A stretch of DNA of 64,000 bases from Bacteroidota bacterium (GTDB taxonomy: Bacteria; Bacteroidota; Bacteroidia; NS11-12g; UBA955): positions 1-64,000 of the forward strand of contig JAGXTF010000089.1 in NCBI GenBank assembly GCA_018333525.1, in the 5' to 3' direction. Under the pieces are notes generated by a model that was not told the DNA's origin, searched no databases, and was given only the letters and a program-made list of their open reading frames with translations. The position numbers were made by a program, and so were the translations under genes. Numbering within the stretch: the stretch's first letter is position 1; each line of letters starts with the position of its first letter. Of the stretch, positions 7,684 to 17,139 are shown in pieces.

Positions 7684-8874
7684 TTATTCTATGTGGAGTT
7701 TCTTTTTTAAACTTTTTTCCAGAGAATCCTTGTGTACCATGATACTGATGGTTTTAAATTCCACATAATTCTGGCTGATATAGAGATATCCTTTCAAATA
7801 ATTCTCTGAGCCCCAGGAGTTTTTGGTGGTGTAATATTTTTTGCCATTTTGATCGGTTACCATTCCTGTGATATGCATGCCATGGTCATCCGTAGTAGTT
7901 TGCTTATCAAAAGCATCCTGACGTATTTTAGGAGTGATGCTCTTTTCTGCAACCGGATGAGAAAATCCATAACCTGCTCTTGCACCACCGGCATCATTGA
8001 AATATTTATTATCGCGACTTTTTTGTTTTACCATGGTATCGTTTTCAGGTACTATCCCAAGGCCATCCATAAATGAAAATCCTTTTTCACTTACATCGGC
8101 TGCCCAGGCAATGGAATAACCTTGTTTCAAAGAATTTTCCATTGTATTGGTTAGTTCATTCAATTCCACATTATAAGCAGTTTGCATGCTCCAGTTGTCT
8201 GCAACTTCAATTACAAATGGTTTGTGCATGGGTTGGTGGGTAAACGATGTTAAAATTACATAATCATCCATATTCAACTCCAGAGATTGGGCAAAACTCA
8301 TTGGAGTATATTCTTTGCCCTGGTATGTAAATTTTTCGGGAACTTTACCCAAATAAGCGTCTACAACACCGGCAACGGCATTTATCCATGCAGTGGTGTA
8401 ACTTCCCTGGGGGTTGTTTTTTAATTTTTCCAGCATTCCCTGCAACATCGACACCATTTCATCGTGGTTGTGCCTGGTTTCTCCATATTCCAAACCGCGA
8501 TAAACTTCATCCGGAACAATGCCATATTTTCTTACGATGTATGGAATATCATGCGACTCTCCACCCTGATCAAACTGGTGTTTGCCGTTCATTCGAATAT
8601 AGGTGATGGCTCTTTCAATATAGGCGCAGCGAACAATGTACATTTCACTCAGATTGTGGTAACCTTTGCCTTTGCGAATCAGTTCGGATTCCAAAAATGA
8701 AAGCGAGCTAAAGCTCCAGCAAGTGCCGGTGCGGCATTGGTCTTTTACCTCCGTGGCATTTACATTGTAAACAGGTTTGAACTTGTAATTGCTGCCAGGT
8801 CTGTTGGTAAGTGTATCTTGTGCGTTTACAAGAAGAGAACTGATACCAACTATGACAAATAAAGCGATTCTCAT
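7684..8874 (-). CDS. Secreted C1-family (bleomycin hydrolase-like) cysteine peptidase
   Basis: A 396-residue papain-fold peptidase of the PepC/bleomycin hydrolase branch (C1B). Residues 1-19 form a signal peptide ending VNAQ, so unlike the cytosolic PepC enzymes it is exported. Q46 and C52 (QCRTGTCWSF) are the oxyanion glutamine and catalytic cysteine; the catalytic histidine lies in DDHGMHITG and the asparagine in TKNSWGSENY near the C-terminus. The likely role is amino- or oligopeptidase activity in the periplasm or outside the cell. A tiny lipoprotein gene follows 27 bp downstream. Confidence 0.9.
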   Translation of the reverse strand: MRIALFVIVGISSLLVNAQDTLTNRPGSNYKFKPVYNVNATEVKDQCRTGTCWSFSSLSFLESELIRKGKGYHNLSEMYIVRCAYIERAITYIRMNGKHQFDQGGESHDIPYIVRKYGIVPDEVYRGLEYGETRHNHDEMVSMLQGMLEKLKNNPQGSYTTAWINAVAGVVDAYLGKVPEKFTYQGKEYTPMSFAQSLELNMDDYVILTSFTHQPMHKPFVIEVADNWSMQTAYNVELNELTNTMENSLKQGYSIAWAADVSEKGFSFMDGLGIVPENDTMVKQKSRDNKYFNDAGGARAGYGFSHPVAEKSITPKIRQDAFDKQTTTDDHGMHITGMVTDQNGKKYYTTKNSWGSENYLKGYLYISQNYVEFKTISIMVHKDSLEKSLKKKLHIE

Positions 8875-8882
8875 ATTGACCG

Positions 8883-8890
8883 CGAATATA
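8883..8890 (-). promoter_or_regulatory. Candidate -7 box for the C1 peptidase gene
   Basis: Minus strand reads TATATTCG, one mismatch from TAnnTTTG, eight bases before the ATG at 8874. A TTG lies 16 bases further upstream, slightly closer than the usual 19-21. The 8875-9111 divergent intergenic region otherwise shows nothing clear. Confidence 0.35.
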
Positions 8891-9066
8891 TTTTAAAAAT
8901 GAAATGCAATGAGCTGCGAAATCGTTGGGATTCGTTTAACTAACTGAATCCTTGGTAAAAATAGAAATGGTTGAGGATACAGTAGATTGCCTGTCGGCCA
9001 AATCATTGATTTTGTCGTAAATCAGTTAAAATGGTAGAAAATGATGCAGCCGTAAAGGTGAGCAAT

Positions 9067-9074
9067 TAAATTTG
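9067..9074 (+). promoter_or_regulatory. Candidate -7 box for the M49-like peptidase gene
   Basis: TAAATTTG, an exact match to TAnnTTTG, 37 bases upstream of the ATG at 9112. It sits one base before the earlier in-frame ATG at 9076, so if it works, that ATG cannot be in the transcript as a usable start. This supports 9112. No -33 element is evident. Confidence 0.4.
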
Positions 9075-9111
9075 CATGATTGTTGAAATAACCCAAAGAC
9101 TAGAATTCCAT

Positions 9112-10812
9112 ATGATTCGTAAAATAATATTTGGCATAACCTGCTTCTCCGTAATTGCGGTGAAGGCTCAGGTGATGTCGCTGCCTACTGATGATGCACT
9201 TAAAGTCGATTATCCTTCCAGTTTTGAACCCAAGGCTGGTTATCCAATTGCGGAGAAACTCGCATCCTATAAAAGGATAAAGCTGGAATCGGACCTCAGC
9301 AAATTAAATGAAGGTGAAAAGAAGGCGCTTGGATTTATGATAGAAGCGGCAAAACACGCCGACAATATTTTTTGGATGCAGAGTTATGGAAATAAAGACT
9401 CTGTAATGAGCAGGGTAAAAGATGAAAACCTGAAGCAATTTATGTTGTTGAATTACGGACCCTGGGATCGCCTGAATGACGATGCTTCATTTGTAAAAGG
9501 CATTGGTGAAAAACCAGCGGGTGCCGGATTTTATCCAAAGGATATGACCAAAATGGAATACGATTCTATTTATGGGCAGTCTCCGGTGGATGCAAATACC
9601 ATCGTTCTTCGAAATCCCGAAGGCAGATTGGAACAACGTCCTTATTTTATGGTGTACCAACAGGAAATAACAGAATTGTCGATGAATTTGATGCGTGCAT
9701 CTGAAGCTGTTGGGCCGCAAAGTGGCAAAGACGCTGATATGGAGCTTTCACAATTTTTGCGAATGCGCGCAGAAGCAATTATGATGAACGGATATCAACC
9801 CAGTGATATTGAATGGTTGAAATTGAAAAAATCCAATTTAGATATCATTATTGGTCCAATTGAGAATTATGAAGATAAATTAAATGGTGTTCGCAATGCA
9901 TTTGAAGCATATGTTTTGATCCGAGATAAAGACTGGGGTTCCAAACTGGATAAATACATTTCTTTTTTACCGGAATTACAGGCAAATCTTCCCGTGGATT
10001 CTATTTATAAAAGCGAAAAAGTAAACAATTCCGGAAGCCAACTGGCAGTTTTTGATGCCGTGTATTATGCAGGTGACTGCAATGCGGGCTCAAAAACTAT
10101 TGCCGTAAACCTTCCGAATGATGAACAAATTCAGAAAGAACACGGCACACGCAGATCACAATTAAAAAATGTAATGCGTGCTAAATTTGACAATATGGTG
10201 GTTCCAATTTCTCAAATGGTAATTGATCCCGCACAGAGAGCCAGTGTGAACTTCGATGCATTTTTTAACAATGTTATGTTTCATGAAGTGGCACATGGTC
10301 TTGGAATTAAAAATACCATTGATGGAAAAACTACAGTTCGGGAAGCACTGGGTGCAAATTATTCTGCAATTGAAGAATGTAAGGCAGATGTTCTGGGTTT
10401 ATATATGGTAACACAGTTGGTAGATAAAGGTGAGTTGAGTGGAAAGCTGGAAGAGTATTATGTAACGTTTACTGCAAGTATTTTTCGTTCGGTTAGATTT
10501 GGCGCAAGCAGTGCACATGGCAGGGCCAATATGATTACGTTTAATACACTTTTAAATGCTGGTGCTATTGTTAGACAAAGCAACGGAACCTATAAAGTAA
10601 ATGTGGATGTGATGAAAAAAACCATACAAAAACTTGCAGGTGAATTGTTGGTTTTACAAGGTAATGGAAATAATGATGCGGTAACGGAATATCTGGCTAC
10701 CAAGGCTATTGTACCTTCTGCACTCGGTAAAGATTTGGATAAAATAAATAAAAGCGGAATTCCTGTGGATTTGATTTTTGAACAGGGTAAATCTGTATTG
10801 GGATTGGAATAA
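9112..10812 (+). CDS. Exported zinc peptidase, M49 (dipeptidyl-peptidase III)-like
   Basis: A 566-residue protein whose start at 9112 puts a signal peptide (ending AVKAQ) at the N-terminus. H391-E-V-A-H395 provides a zinc-binding pair and E421-E-C-K-A-D426 the third ligand, the EECxAD motif characteristic of M49. Classic DPP III has a six-residue HExxxH (HELLGH), whereas this sequence has a five-residue HExxH, as known in some bacterial M49 relatives. The fold around TVREALGANY is also typical. Expected activity: metal-dependent cleavage of dipeptides or small peptides in the periplasm or outside. The S41 protease gene starts 16 bp downstream, so both are probably one transcript for exported-protein turnover. 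Confidence 0.8.
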   Translation: MIRKIIFGITCFSVIAVKAQVMSLPTDDALKVDYPSSFEPKAGYPIAEKLASYKRIKLESDLSKLNEGEKKALGFMIEAAKHADNIFWMQSYGNKDSVMSRVKDENLKQFMLLNYGPWDRLNDDASFVKGIGEKPAGAGFYPKDMTKMEYDSIYGQSPVDANTIVLRNPEGRLEQRPYFMVYQQEITELSMNLMRASEAVGPQSGKDADMELSQFLRMRAEAIMMNGYQPSDIEWLKLKKSNLDIIIGPIENYEDKLNGVRNAFEAYVLIRDKDWGSKLDKYISFLPELQANLPVDSIYKSEKVNNSGSQLAVFDAVYYAGDCNAGSKTIAVNLPNDEQIQKEHGTRRSQLKNVMRAKFDNMVVPISQMVIDPAQRASVNFDAFFNNVMFHEVAHGLGIKNTIDGKTTVREALGANYSAIEECKADVLGLYMVTQLVDKGELSGKLEEYYVTFTASIFRSVRFGASSAHGRANMITFNTLLNAGAIVRQSNGTYKVNVDVMKKTIQKLAGELLVLQGNGNNDAVTEYLATKAIVPSALGKDLDKINKSGIPVDLIFEQGKSVLGLE

Positions 10813-10828
10813 AATAAAATTAGAAAAA

Positions 10829-12946
10829 ATGACGAAAGCGAAATTTTGGTTGCCAATAGGGACCATGAGTGTATTGGTTACTGTATTGGTATTTTGCAGC
10901 AATAAAAAAGGTGCATCCGGCGACAGTCTGCTTGTAAAAATTACGAATATTCTAAGACAGGAGCATTACAGTGCACCAAAAATAGATGATGAATTTTCGA
11001 AAAAAGTGTTTCAAAATGTAGTTGATAAATTGGATAATGATAAACGATTTTTTACAGCACCTGAAATAGAAATATTGCGTAAGTATGAAACCTCTTTGGA
11101 CGATCAGATAAAGGCCGGTAGATTTGATTTTTTTGATACTGCCTGGGCCATTTTAATGAAACGCCTGAATACTATTGAAAGTTTTGCAAATGCGGAACTG
11201 GAGGCAAAGTACGATTATACCGGTAATGAAACGTACACCATTAAAGACAAGGTTGAAAAATACAAAGAGAATGATGAAGCGCTGAAAAAGGATTGGAAAC
11301 TTTGGTTGAAACTTCAATCATTGGAAAGGTTATATAGAAAAATTGAAGCGCAAAAAAATAAGAATTCTTTGCCGGACAGTTTGAAAAAAACATTTAAAGA
11401 ACAGCCCATGGATTCCATGGAATTTAAGGCAAGAAGTGAAACCAAAAAATTTGTAGGCGACTGGTTTAAACGCTGGCGCAAGATGGATAGAAGGGATCAG
11501 GTATCTTTTTATGTAAACTGTATTACGGAAGTTTATGATCCGCATACCAATTATTTTCCGCCGGAAGACAAAGCGAATTTCGATATTTCCATGACCGGGA
11601 AATTGGAAGGAATTGGTGCGACATTAAGCGAACGCGACGGATATATTAAAGTAGAAAGAATTGTACCCGGAAGTGCAAGTTATAAGCAAGGGGATTTGAA
11701 GGCGGGAGACTTAATTATTAAAGTAGCCCAGGGTGCAGGAACCCCGGAAGATGTGGTGGATATGAAATTGGATGATGCTATCCAACTGATTCGAGGAAAA
11801 AAAGGAACGGAAGTTCGTTTAACTGTTAAAAAACCAGATGGTTCCATTAAGGTTATTCCTATAATTCGGGATGTTGTAGTAATAGAGGAAAGCTATGCCA
11901 GAAGTGGAATTGTAGAGATGGATGGAAAAAAATACGGATTGATTCACCTGCCGAGTTTTTACGCAGATTTTAATGAAAAAGGACGCGGCAGACATGCTTC
12001 TGAAGACATACAATATGAACTGGAAAAACTGAAAAAAGAAGGTGTTACCGGAATTGTAATGGACCTCAGAAACAATGGTGGCGGCAGTTTGCTGGATGCC
12101 ATTGACATGGGCGGTTTGTTTATTGATCAGGGGCCGATTGTCCAGGTTCGCGACCCGGATGGTAAGGTGAGGGAAGGTTCTGATGCGAAGGAAGGTTTGA
12201 GTTGGGACGGACCTCTGGTTTTGTTAACCAATACCTATAGCGCTTCTGCGAGTGAAATTCTGGCTGCTGCCATGCAGGATTATAAACGCGCAGTAATTGT
12301 TGGTACAAAGAGTACTTTTGGTAAAGGAACAGTACAAACCTTTTTGCCCATTCAGGGTGGAAGAAGTGAAGATTTTCCCCTTGGTTTCGGACAAATAAAA
12401 GTTACGGTTCAGAAATTTTACCGGATTAATGGAGGAACTACCCAATTGCGAGGTGTAATACCGGATGTTATTCTTCCCGATCTGTATGATGGAATTCCAC
12501 AAGGCGAGGCGGAGATGGAATTTCATTTGCAATACGACAAAATACCGGTAGCGTCCTATAAAATGTTTACTGGCAACACTGTGGCGAATTCTAAAAAGGC
12601 AATTACAGAGGCTCAAAAAAGGGTAAAATCCAATACCTATTATCAGAACGTGCAAAAGCGCGCTAAAGATTTGAAAAAAATCAGGGATGAATATGTGTAC
12701 TCCCTAAATTTAGAATCCTACTCCAAACAACAGGAGAACTTAAAAGCAGAAGAACGGAAATACATAGATACTTCCTACAAAGCAGGATTTACTTCTATTC
12801 AGGCTTTAAAGGCCGATTTGGATGAAGTAGGTAATGATGAGGCCAGAAAAGCACAGAGAACGGATTGGCTAAAAGCATATAGAAAAGACGCCGGATTGGA
12901 ACAATCCATATTTATATTAAAAGACCTTGCTGATGGCGCAAGCTAA
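10829..12946 (+). CDS. prc: Tail-specific (carboxy-terminal processing) protease, S41 family
   Basis: A 705-residue Prc/Tsp-type protease that degrades or trims periplasmic and envelope proteins. The start at 10829 (MTKAKFW) gives an N-terminal hydrophobic segment ending LVFC, possibly a lipobox with an unusual F at -1, so it is membrane-anchored or exported. A long N-terminal helical region precedes a PDZ domain (about 235-330, LEGIGATL...GDLIIKV). The catalytic core has DLRNNGGG, the serine S473 in SASASE and the lysine K499 in FGKGTVQ. The C-terminal DUF3340-like helical region completes the usual Prc length. It follows the M49-like peptidase by 16 bp, and a good terminator follows the stop. 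Confidence 0.93.
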   Translation: MTKAKFWLPIGTMSVLVTVLVFCSNKKGASGDSLLVKITNILRQEHYSAPKIDDEFSKKVFQNVVDKLDNDKRFFTAPEIEILRKYETSLDDQIKAGRFDFFDTAWAILMKRLNTIESFANAELEAKYDYTGNETYTIKDKVEKYKENDEALKKDWKLWLKLQSLERLYRKIEAQKNKNSLPDSLKKTFKEQPMDSMEFKARSETKKFVGDWFKRWRKMDRRDQVSFYVNCITEVYDPHTNYFPPEDKANFDISMTGKLEGIGATLSERDGYIKVERIVPGSASYKQGDLKAGDLIIKVAQGAGTPEDVVDMKLDDAIQLIRGKKGTEVRLTVKKPDGSIKVIPIIRDVVVIEESYARSGIVEMDGKKYGLIHLPSFYADFNEKGRGRHASEDIQYELEKLKKEGVTGIVMDLRNNGGGSLLDAIDMGGLFIDQGPIVQVRDPDGKVREGSDAKEGLSWDGPLVLLTNTYSASASEILAAAMQDYKRAVIVGTKSTFGKGTVQTFLPIQGGRSEDFPLGFGQIKVTVQKFYRINGGTTQLRGVIPDVILPDLYDGIPQGEAEMEFHLQYDKIPVASYKMFTGNTVANSKKAITEAQKRVKSNTYYQNVQKRAKDLKKIRDEYVYSLNLESYSKQQENLKAEERKYIDTSYKAGFTSIQALKADLDEVGNDEARKAQRTDWLKAYRKDAGLEQSIFILKDLADGAS

Positions 12947-13002
12947 GATGCTGTAACCCCGATAAATCCGATTTCCTAAATCGGTATTGCAAATATTTTG
13001 AT

Positions 13003-13033
13003 AACGCAGGTAGCAAAACTATCTGCGTTTTTT
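13003..13033 (+). terminator. Rho-independent terminator after prc
   Basis: An 11-bp stem with one G-T pair, AACGCAGGTAG / CTATCTGCGTT, a 5-base loop and a T tract, 56 bases past the prc stop. A smaller perfect 7-bp hairpin (CCGATTT / AAATCGG, 12968-12984) lies just before it but has no T tract. Confidence 0.8.
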
Positions 13034-13111
13034 AATAGGCAAAACTATATTAGTATTGAAAATAAATGGATTTAGAAAAATCCATTTTAAATGAGTTTCT
13101 AAAAATTAATT

Positions 13112-13696
13112 TCAGGTAAATTTAAAGGAGTACAATGCCAGCCACAGCCAGGTACTCAATACGCAAATTCGTTGCAATAATCCCACATATTCAAAATCTG
13201 ATTTGGTAAAAACCAAAATAAGAAATGCAACCCAACTGATGGCAACCAAAAAAATGGCTCTTTTAAAATAAAGTTTGGTGAGTCTTTTATTGCGAAGTTG
13301 TAAACTATACATGGTCATACCCAACAAAGAGCAAACCATAAGAATCGGTGCAGTTTGGTTGTGAATTAATGCACTGGTAACGGATGGTGCACCGGCCGGA
13401 ATGGTTGGAAATGCTCCGAGCATTAAACTTGCGAAAGAACTGATTAAAAATAGAATGGAACAGATATATCCGGCAACTTTGCTTTCAAAATGCTGCACGG
13501 ATTGAACAGACAATCCAAGAAAACCCAAACCAAGAACAAAAAAAGCCAGGATCATGAGAACCCCGAAATTCCCGGCCGAATATTCCCCGATCCCGTGTTG
13601 TAGCGGATTTATCCATGGTTTTATAAAATGCAGAGAGAGCACCAGCAGCATAAAAAAACCAAATCCGCCGCGGGTCAGGTATCTCACGTCTTTCAC
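13112..13696 (-). CDS. DUF998-like integral membrane protein
   Basis: A 194-residue protein with six predicted transmembrane helices and the general pattern of the DUF998 family: an N-terminal helix followed by a polar loop (INPLQHGIGEYSAGNFG), a second pair of helices, and a central loop FPTIPAGAPS before a histidine in the next helix (ALIHNQ). No function is established for the family. It is a single minus-strand gene; it converges with prc and is divergent from the CHU_C gene at 13861. Confidence 0.7.
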   Translation of the reverse strand: MKDVRYLTRGGFGFFMLLVLSLHFIKPWINPLQHGIGEYSAGNFGVLMILAFFVLGLGFLGLSVQSVQHFESKVAGYICSILFLISSFASLMLGAFPTIPAGAPSVTSALIHNQTAPILMVCSLLGMTMYSLQLRNKRLTKLYFKRAIFLVAISWVAFLILVFTKSDFEYVGLLQRICVLSTWLWLALYSFKFT

Positions 13697-13860
13697 AATC
13701 TCAAATTAAGGTGCTTTCTTTTTTGCTTGTGTCTTTGCTTTATGCACAAATGAGGAATTAAAAGCAACCGGATGCACAATAAATTGGTCTGTTTGATGAC
13801 AAAATGAAAAATGCCGGACAAATAACTTCTTGGAGCAAAGTAAATTCGAATCGAATTATT

Positions 13861-15948
13861 ATGTCGCGTTTTTTATTGTTTTTCCTGCTGATGTTATATG
13901 GCGGAAGCCAGATTTCAGCACAGGAAAAGTATATGAATCAATGGTATTGGGCGGAGAAATCCGCATTGGATTTTAATTCGGGAAATGCCCAGATTAAAAG
14001 TCATCCGTATAGAGGATATTCTACAGCGTCGGCCTGCATTGCAGAAAAGATAACAGGCGATTTGGAGTTCTACACTTTTGGAGAGGAAATATATAATTTC
14101 AAACATGAAATCATTGGAAGCACCGGTATTCCGTTTGCCAAAGTAACCGACTTGGTTGTAATTCCAGATGCAGAAAAAGATAGAATATATACGCTTGTTT
14201 TACTGGAGCAAATAGGTGTTGGCAATCAAAGAATGCGAGCTTTTGAAATTGACATGCAGGCGAACGATGGTAAAGGAAAATTGACAGGGGAGAATTCAGT
14301 TGGTTCCAAATCACCTGATAACCTGATGAATAGATTCTCTGCGGTAAAGCATTGTTATTTGAATGGATACTGGATACAAACCATAGCCAACTCCGGGGTT
14401 TTTAAAGCCTTTTATATAAATGGTTCGGGTCATATTTCTGACCCTGTAATTACAGCACATAACCAATTGTTTCCGGTAAATTATGCCGGACAAATGGGTG
14501 CGTCTCCCGATGGGAAATGGCTTTGTTTTACCCCATATTCTGACCTGCCAGAAAATGCCCCTTATTTATTTAAGTTTAATACAAGATGCGGAACATTTGA
14601 CGCCAATTTTGCGCAAGAACTGCACGCGGAAAAAAACTGGACAAGGGCACATGGTGTGGCTTTTTCGCCAAATAACAAGTTATTGTATATTACTTATGGT
14701 TATCAGGAAAGTCAATTGGTTCAATATGAAATTGAAAATATTTCAAATTATTTTTTAATTGCGGAATCACCGGAAAATTTTAACCAAATGGCATTGGCCC
14801 CGGATGGGAAAATTTATATCAGCACGCATATTTCCGGAATTCCTTCCAATAAATTGGATGTAATTGAAAAACCCAATAACATAGGAAAAGGATGCAGTTA
14901 TAAAGGAGATATAATTCGAACTGTAGGGGTAACGAATTTTCATATGCCGAAATTTATCTCATCATGGAATGGGGAATGCAGGATTAAAGGGGATTTTGAA
15001 GTTAAAATAGGTGAAAATCATTGTGCCGGTAGTCCAATCGAATTCGATATTATTTCAGATGAAATGCCGGACAGTTTGCTCTGGGATTTTAAAGATCCAA
15101 ATACACCGGGAGTTGTTTCCTATCTTAAAAATTCTATACATATTTATTCCAAGCCGGGAATTTATTTTCCAGTATTAATTATTTGGCAATGTGGCATTCG
15201 GGATACTTTGCATTTCAAATTAGAAGTAGATGATGTTACAAAACCTGACCTGGGAAATGACAGGGGTTTCTGTAAGGGAGAAACAGTAACACTTGTTCCT
15301 GCAAATGCGGATGCAGATTTGTGGTTATGGAATAATGGTTCCCGCGATTCTGTTTTGCAAACACAAAATGCCGGCACCTATTGGGTTATCGCGGTGAGAG
15401 GCAAATGCAAAAAAATGGATACCATTTCCATTTCTCAGTTCCCAACTTTGCAAATGATTTTGGGTGAAGAATATTTCATATGTGAAGATGAAGATGATCT
15501 GGTATTGTTGGATGCAGGTGAAGGATATAAACGATATAAATGGCAACCTACCAATGATACTACGCAATGGATAATAGTGGATAAAACAGGGGAATATTTT
15601 GTATTTGTGGAGGATAGCAGAGGGTGTAAAGACGAAGCTGGAACTATGGTGAAAACGCTATGCAATATGAAAGTTTGGTTTCCTTCATCGTTTACCCCAA
15701 ATGGGGATGGATTGAATGATGTATTTGCGGGCAATGGAGAAAATATTACAGGAATTGAAGTTTTGATTTTTAATCGCTGGGGGGAGGAAGTTTTTCATTC
15801 CTATAATATACAGGATGGCTGGGACGGCAATTATTTGGGAAATAAGGCTGCAGAGGGCGCCTATGTGTGGAAAGTAAGAGCAACCGGTTTTTTGAACAAG
15901 AAAAAAGTAATTAATAATTATTATGGAACAGTAGAGCTGTTACGCTAA
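13861..15948 (+). CDS. Secreted T9SS type B (CHU_C) protein with beta-propeller-like N-terminus and PKD domain
   Basis: A 695-residue exported protein; the start at 13861 (MSRFLLFFLLML) gives a signal peptide ending ISAQ. Residues about 30-360 show repeated propeller-like strands with SPDGK, SPNNK and APDGK turns. A PKD-like domain follows (SLLWDFKDPN... with YSKPGIYFPVLI), then an Ig-like region (TLVPANADADLWLWNNGS). The last 95 residues are a textbook CHU_C gliding-motility module: SSFTPNGDGLNDVF, IFNRWGEEVF, DGWDGNY, AEGAYVWKV. Such modules direct export through the type IX system, so surface attachment or release is expected. Its stop abuts the stop of the convergent ccmB gene with no gap. 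Ligand unknown. Confidence 0.88.
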   Translation: MSRFLLFFLLMLYGGSQISAQEKYMNQWYWAEKSALDFNSGNAQIKSHPYRGYSTASACIAEKITGDLEFYTFGEEIYNFKHEIIGSTGIPFAKVTDLVVIPDAEKDRIYTLVLLEQIGVGNQRMRAFEIDMQANDGKGKLTGENSVGSKSPDNLMNRFSAVKHCYLNGYWIQTIANSGVFKAFYINGSGHISDPVITAHNQLFPVNYAGQMGASPDGKWLCFTPYSDLPENAPYLFKFNTRCGTFDANFAQELHAEKNWTRAHGVAFSPNNKLLYITYGYQESQLVQYEIENISNYFLIAESPENFNQMALAPDGKIYISTHISGIPSNKLDVIEKPNNIGKGCSYKGDIIRTVGVTNFHMPKFISSWNGECRIKGDFEVKIGENHCAGSPIEFDIISDEMPDSLLWDFKDPNTPGVVSYLKNSIHIYSKPGIYFPVLIIWQCGIRDTLHFKLEVDDVTKPDLGNDRGFCKGETVTLVPANADADLWLWNNGSRDSVLQTQNAGTYWVIAVRGKCKKMDTISISQFPTLQMILGEEYFICEDEDDLVLLDAGEGYKRYKWQPTNDTTQWIIVDKTGEYFVFVEDSRGCKDEAGTMVKTLCNMKVWFPSSFTPNGDGLNDVFAGNGENITGIEVLIFNRWGEEVFHSYNIQDGWDGNYLGNKAAEGAYVWKVRATGFLNKKKVINNYYGTVELLR

Positions 15949-16614
15949 TTATTCTCTCCACAATGGATTGAATAAAATGGCAGCAAGAACAAAGAGCAAA
16001 AAATTAATTGCACCTAATAACATCAGGTCGTTATAAGTGGAAGGTACAAGAACCGGATTTAAACATTTTACGGAACCCTGCACCCCAATAAGCAAAAGCG
16101 GTAAAATTACCGGAAGGCTGAGAACAGGTACCAAAAACCCGGGTTGCGTGGTTTTACTTGCAATAGCTGAAATCAGGGTGTATACCGTTCCGAGTCCGCC
16201 GGAAACCAGCAAAACAAATAACAAATAAGCACCGGTGTGCTGCACAGGGTTAGACATAAAAAAGGTAAATACACCAAGATCCAGAAAACACAAAACCACC
16301 ATAATCATCCAGGAATAAAATATTTTAGCCAGAATGATAGCCGCAGGGCTTGCGAGTTGATTGAGATATATCCAGCGGGAGCGGCTCACAGAAATAAAAG
16401 TTTTACTAACTGCCTGCAGCGTACAGAAAACTACGGTGAGCCAAAATAAACTGTTCCAGGTTTTTGCAGTAAGAAGTGGATTTCCCAAATAACAAAGCAA
16501 GGCAAGTGAAAACACCTGAAGTGCCGCTGCTGCGGGCACTGCGGGTCTTTTAATGTCGCCTGCAATTTCAAAACGCAAAACTGACATTGTTTGCTTCGCC
16601 AAATGGATCGCCAT
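15949..16614 (-). CDS. ccmB: Heme exporter / cytochrome c maturation protein CcmB
   Basis: A 221-residue membrane protein with six predicted helices, matching CcmB, the permease subunit of the CcmAB ABC transporter for cytochrome c maturation. The start at 16614 (MAIHLAKQ) fits the family; an upstream in-frame extension would run through the divergent promoter region. Conserved CcmB features are the N-terminal amphipathic LRFEIAGDIKRP and the loop GGLGTVYTLISAIASK. No ccmA, ccmC or ccmD lies next to it, so the rest of the system must be elsewhere. It converges end-to-end with the CHU_C gene. Confidence 0.87.
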   Translation of the reverse strand: MAIHLAKQTMSVLRFEIAGDIKRPAVPAAAALQVFSLALLCYLGNPLLTAKTWNSLFWLTVVFCTLQAVSKTFISVSRSRWIYLNQLASPAAIILAKIFYSWMIMVVLCFLDLGVFTFFMSNPVQHTGAYLLFVLLVSGGLGTVYTLISAIASKTTQPGFLVPVLSLPVILPLLLIGVQGSVKCLNPVLVPSTYNDLMLLGAINFLLFVLAAILFNPLWRE

Positions 16615-16622
16615 TTTTGTTT

Positions 16623-16638
16623 TACTTTCGCGAAGGTA
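16623..16638. promoter_or_regulatory. Back-to-back divergent -7 boxes (ccmB / TerB-like gene)
   Basis: The 16-bp near-palindrome TACTTTCGCGAAGGTA contains TACTTTCG on the plus strand (16623-16630, toward the TerB-like gene) and TACCTTCG on the minus strand (16638-16631, toward ccmB). Both are one mismatch from TAnnTTTG and abut exactly at a CGCG centre, in a 43-bp divergent intergenic region. No -33 elements with normal spacing are obvious. Confidence 0.4.
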
Positions 16639-16657
16639 AACCAAGCCATTTATAACC

Positions 16658-17134
16658 ATGCTGGAACATATAAACAACCTAAAGGACGAAGAAAAAGACA
16701 TTATCATTCACTCTCCACTGTACGTTTCGCTGCTGATTGCCGGGGCCGACGGAGAAGTAAATGATACAGAGAAAAAGCGAATTTTGGAATTGATCCATAC
16801 CAAAACGTTTTCAGAGAAATACGAGTTGCGTGATTTGTATAAAACATTGGACCATGATGCTGCCCATGAATTGCGTGAATTAATCTCAGTTTTACCCCAG
16901 GAGAAATCAGAGCGAAACGAATTTTTAATTCAAAAACTATCCAGGCTCAATCATATTTTCCCAAAATTGGAACACAGATTTCAGGTTCAACTGTATAAAA
17001 GCCTCCGACAATTTGCGCATTACATTGCACACGCAGAAGGTGGCTTTTGGAGTGTAGGAGCAGTAAAACATGCCGAACAGGAGTATTTAAAACTCCCCAT
17101 GATTCATGATCCGGAAGAAGATTCCGAAGAATAA
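16658..17134 (+). CDS. TerB-like domain protein
   Basis: A 158-residue, mostly helical, charged cytoplasmic protein. Residues about 20-50 contain LLIAGADGEVNDTEKKRI, the acidic first metal-binding segment characteristic of the TerB/DjlA N-terminal fold. The second half is helical and ends in an acidic tail (DPEEDSEE). TerB-fold proteins bind metals or membranes in stress responses, but specific function here is unknown. It precedes the biotin carboxylase gene by only 5 bp, so they are co-transcribed. Confidence 0.6.
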   Translation: MLEHINNLKDEEKDIIIHSPLYVSLLIAGADGEVNDTEKKRILELIHTKTFSEKYELRDLYKTLDHDAAHELRELISVLPQEKSERNEFLIQKLSRLNHIFPKLEHRFQVQLYKSLRQFAHYIAHAEGGFWSVGAVKHAEQEYLKLPMIHDPEEDSEE

Positions 17135-17139
17135 AGTGG

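Noticed and set aside
7400-7768. Plus-strand ORF of 122 codons between the phosphatase and the C1 peptidase
   Set aside because: It lies antisense to the small lipoprotein and its terminator and has no coding signs.
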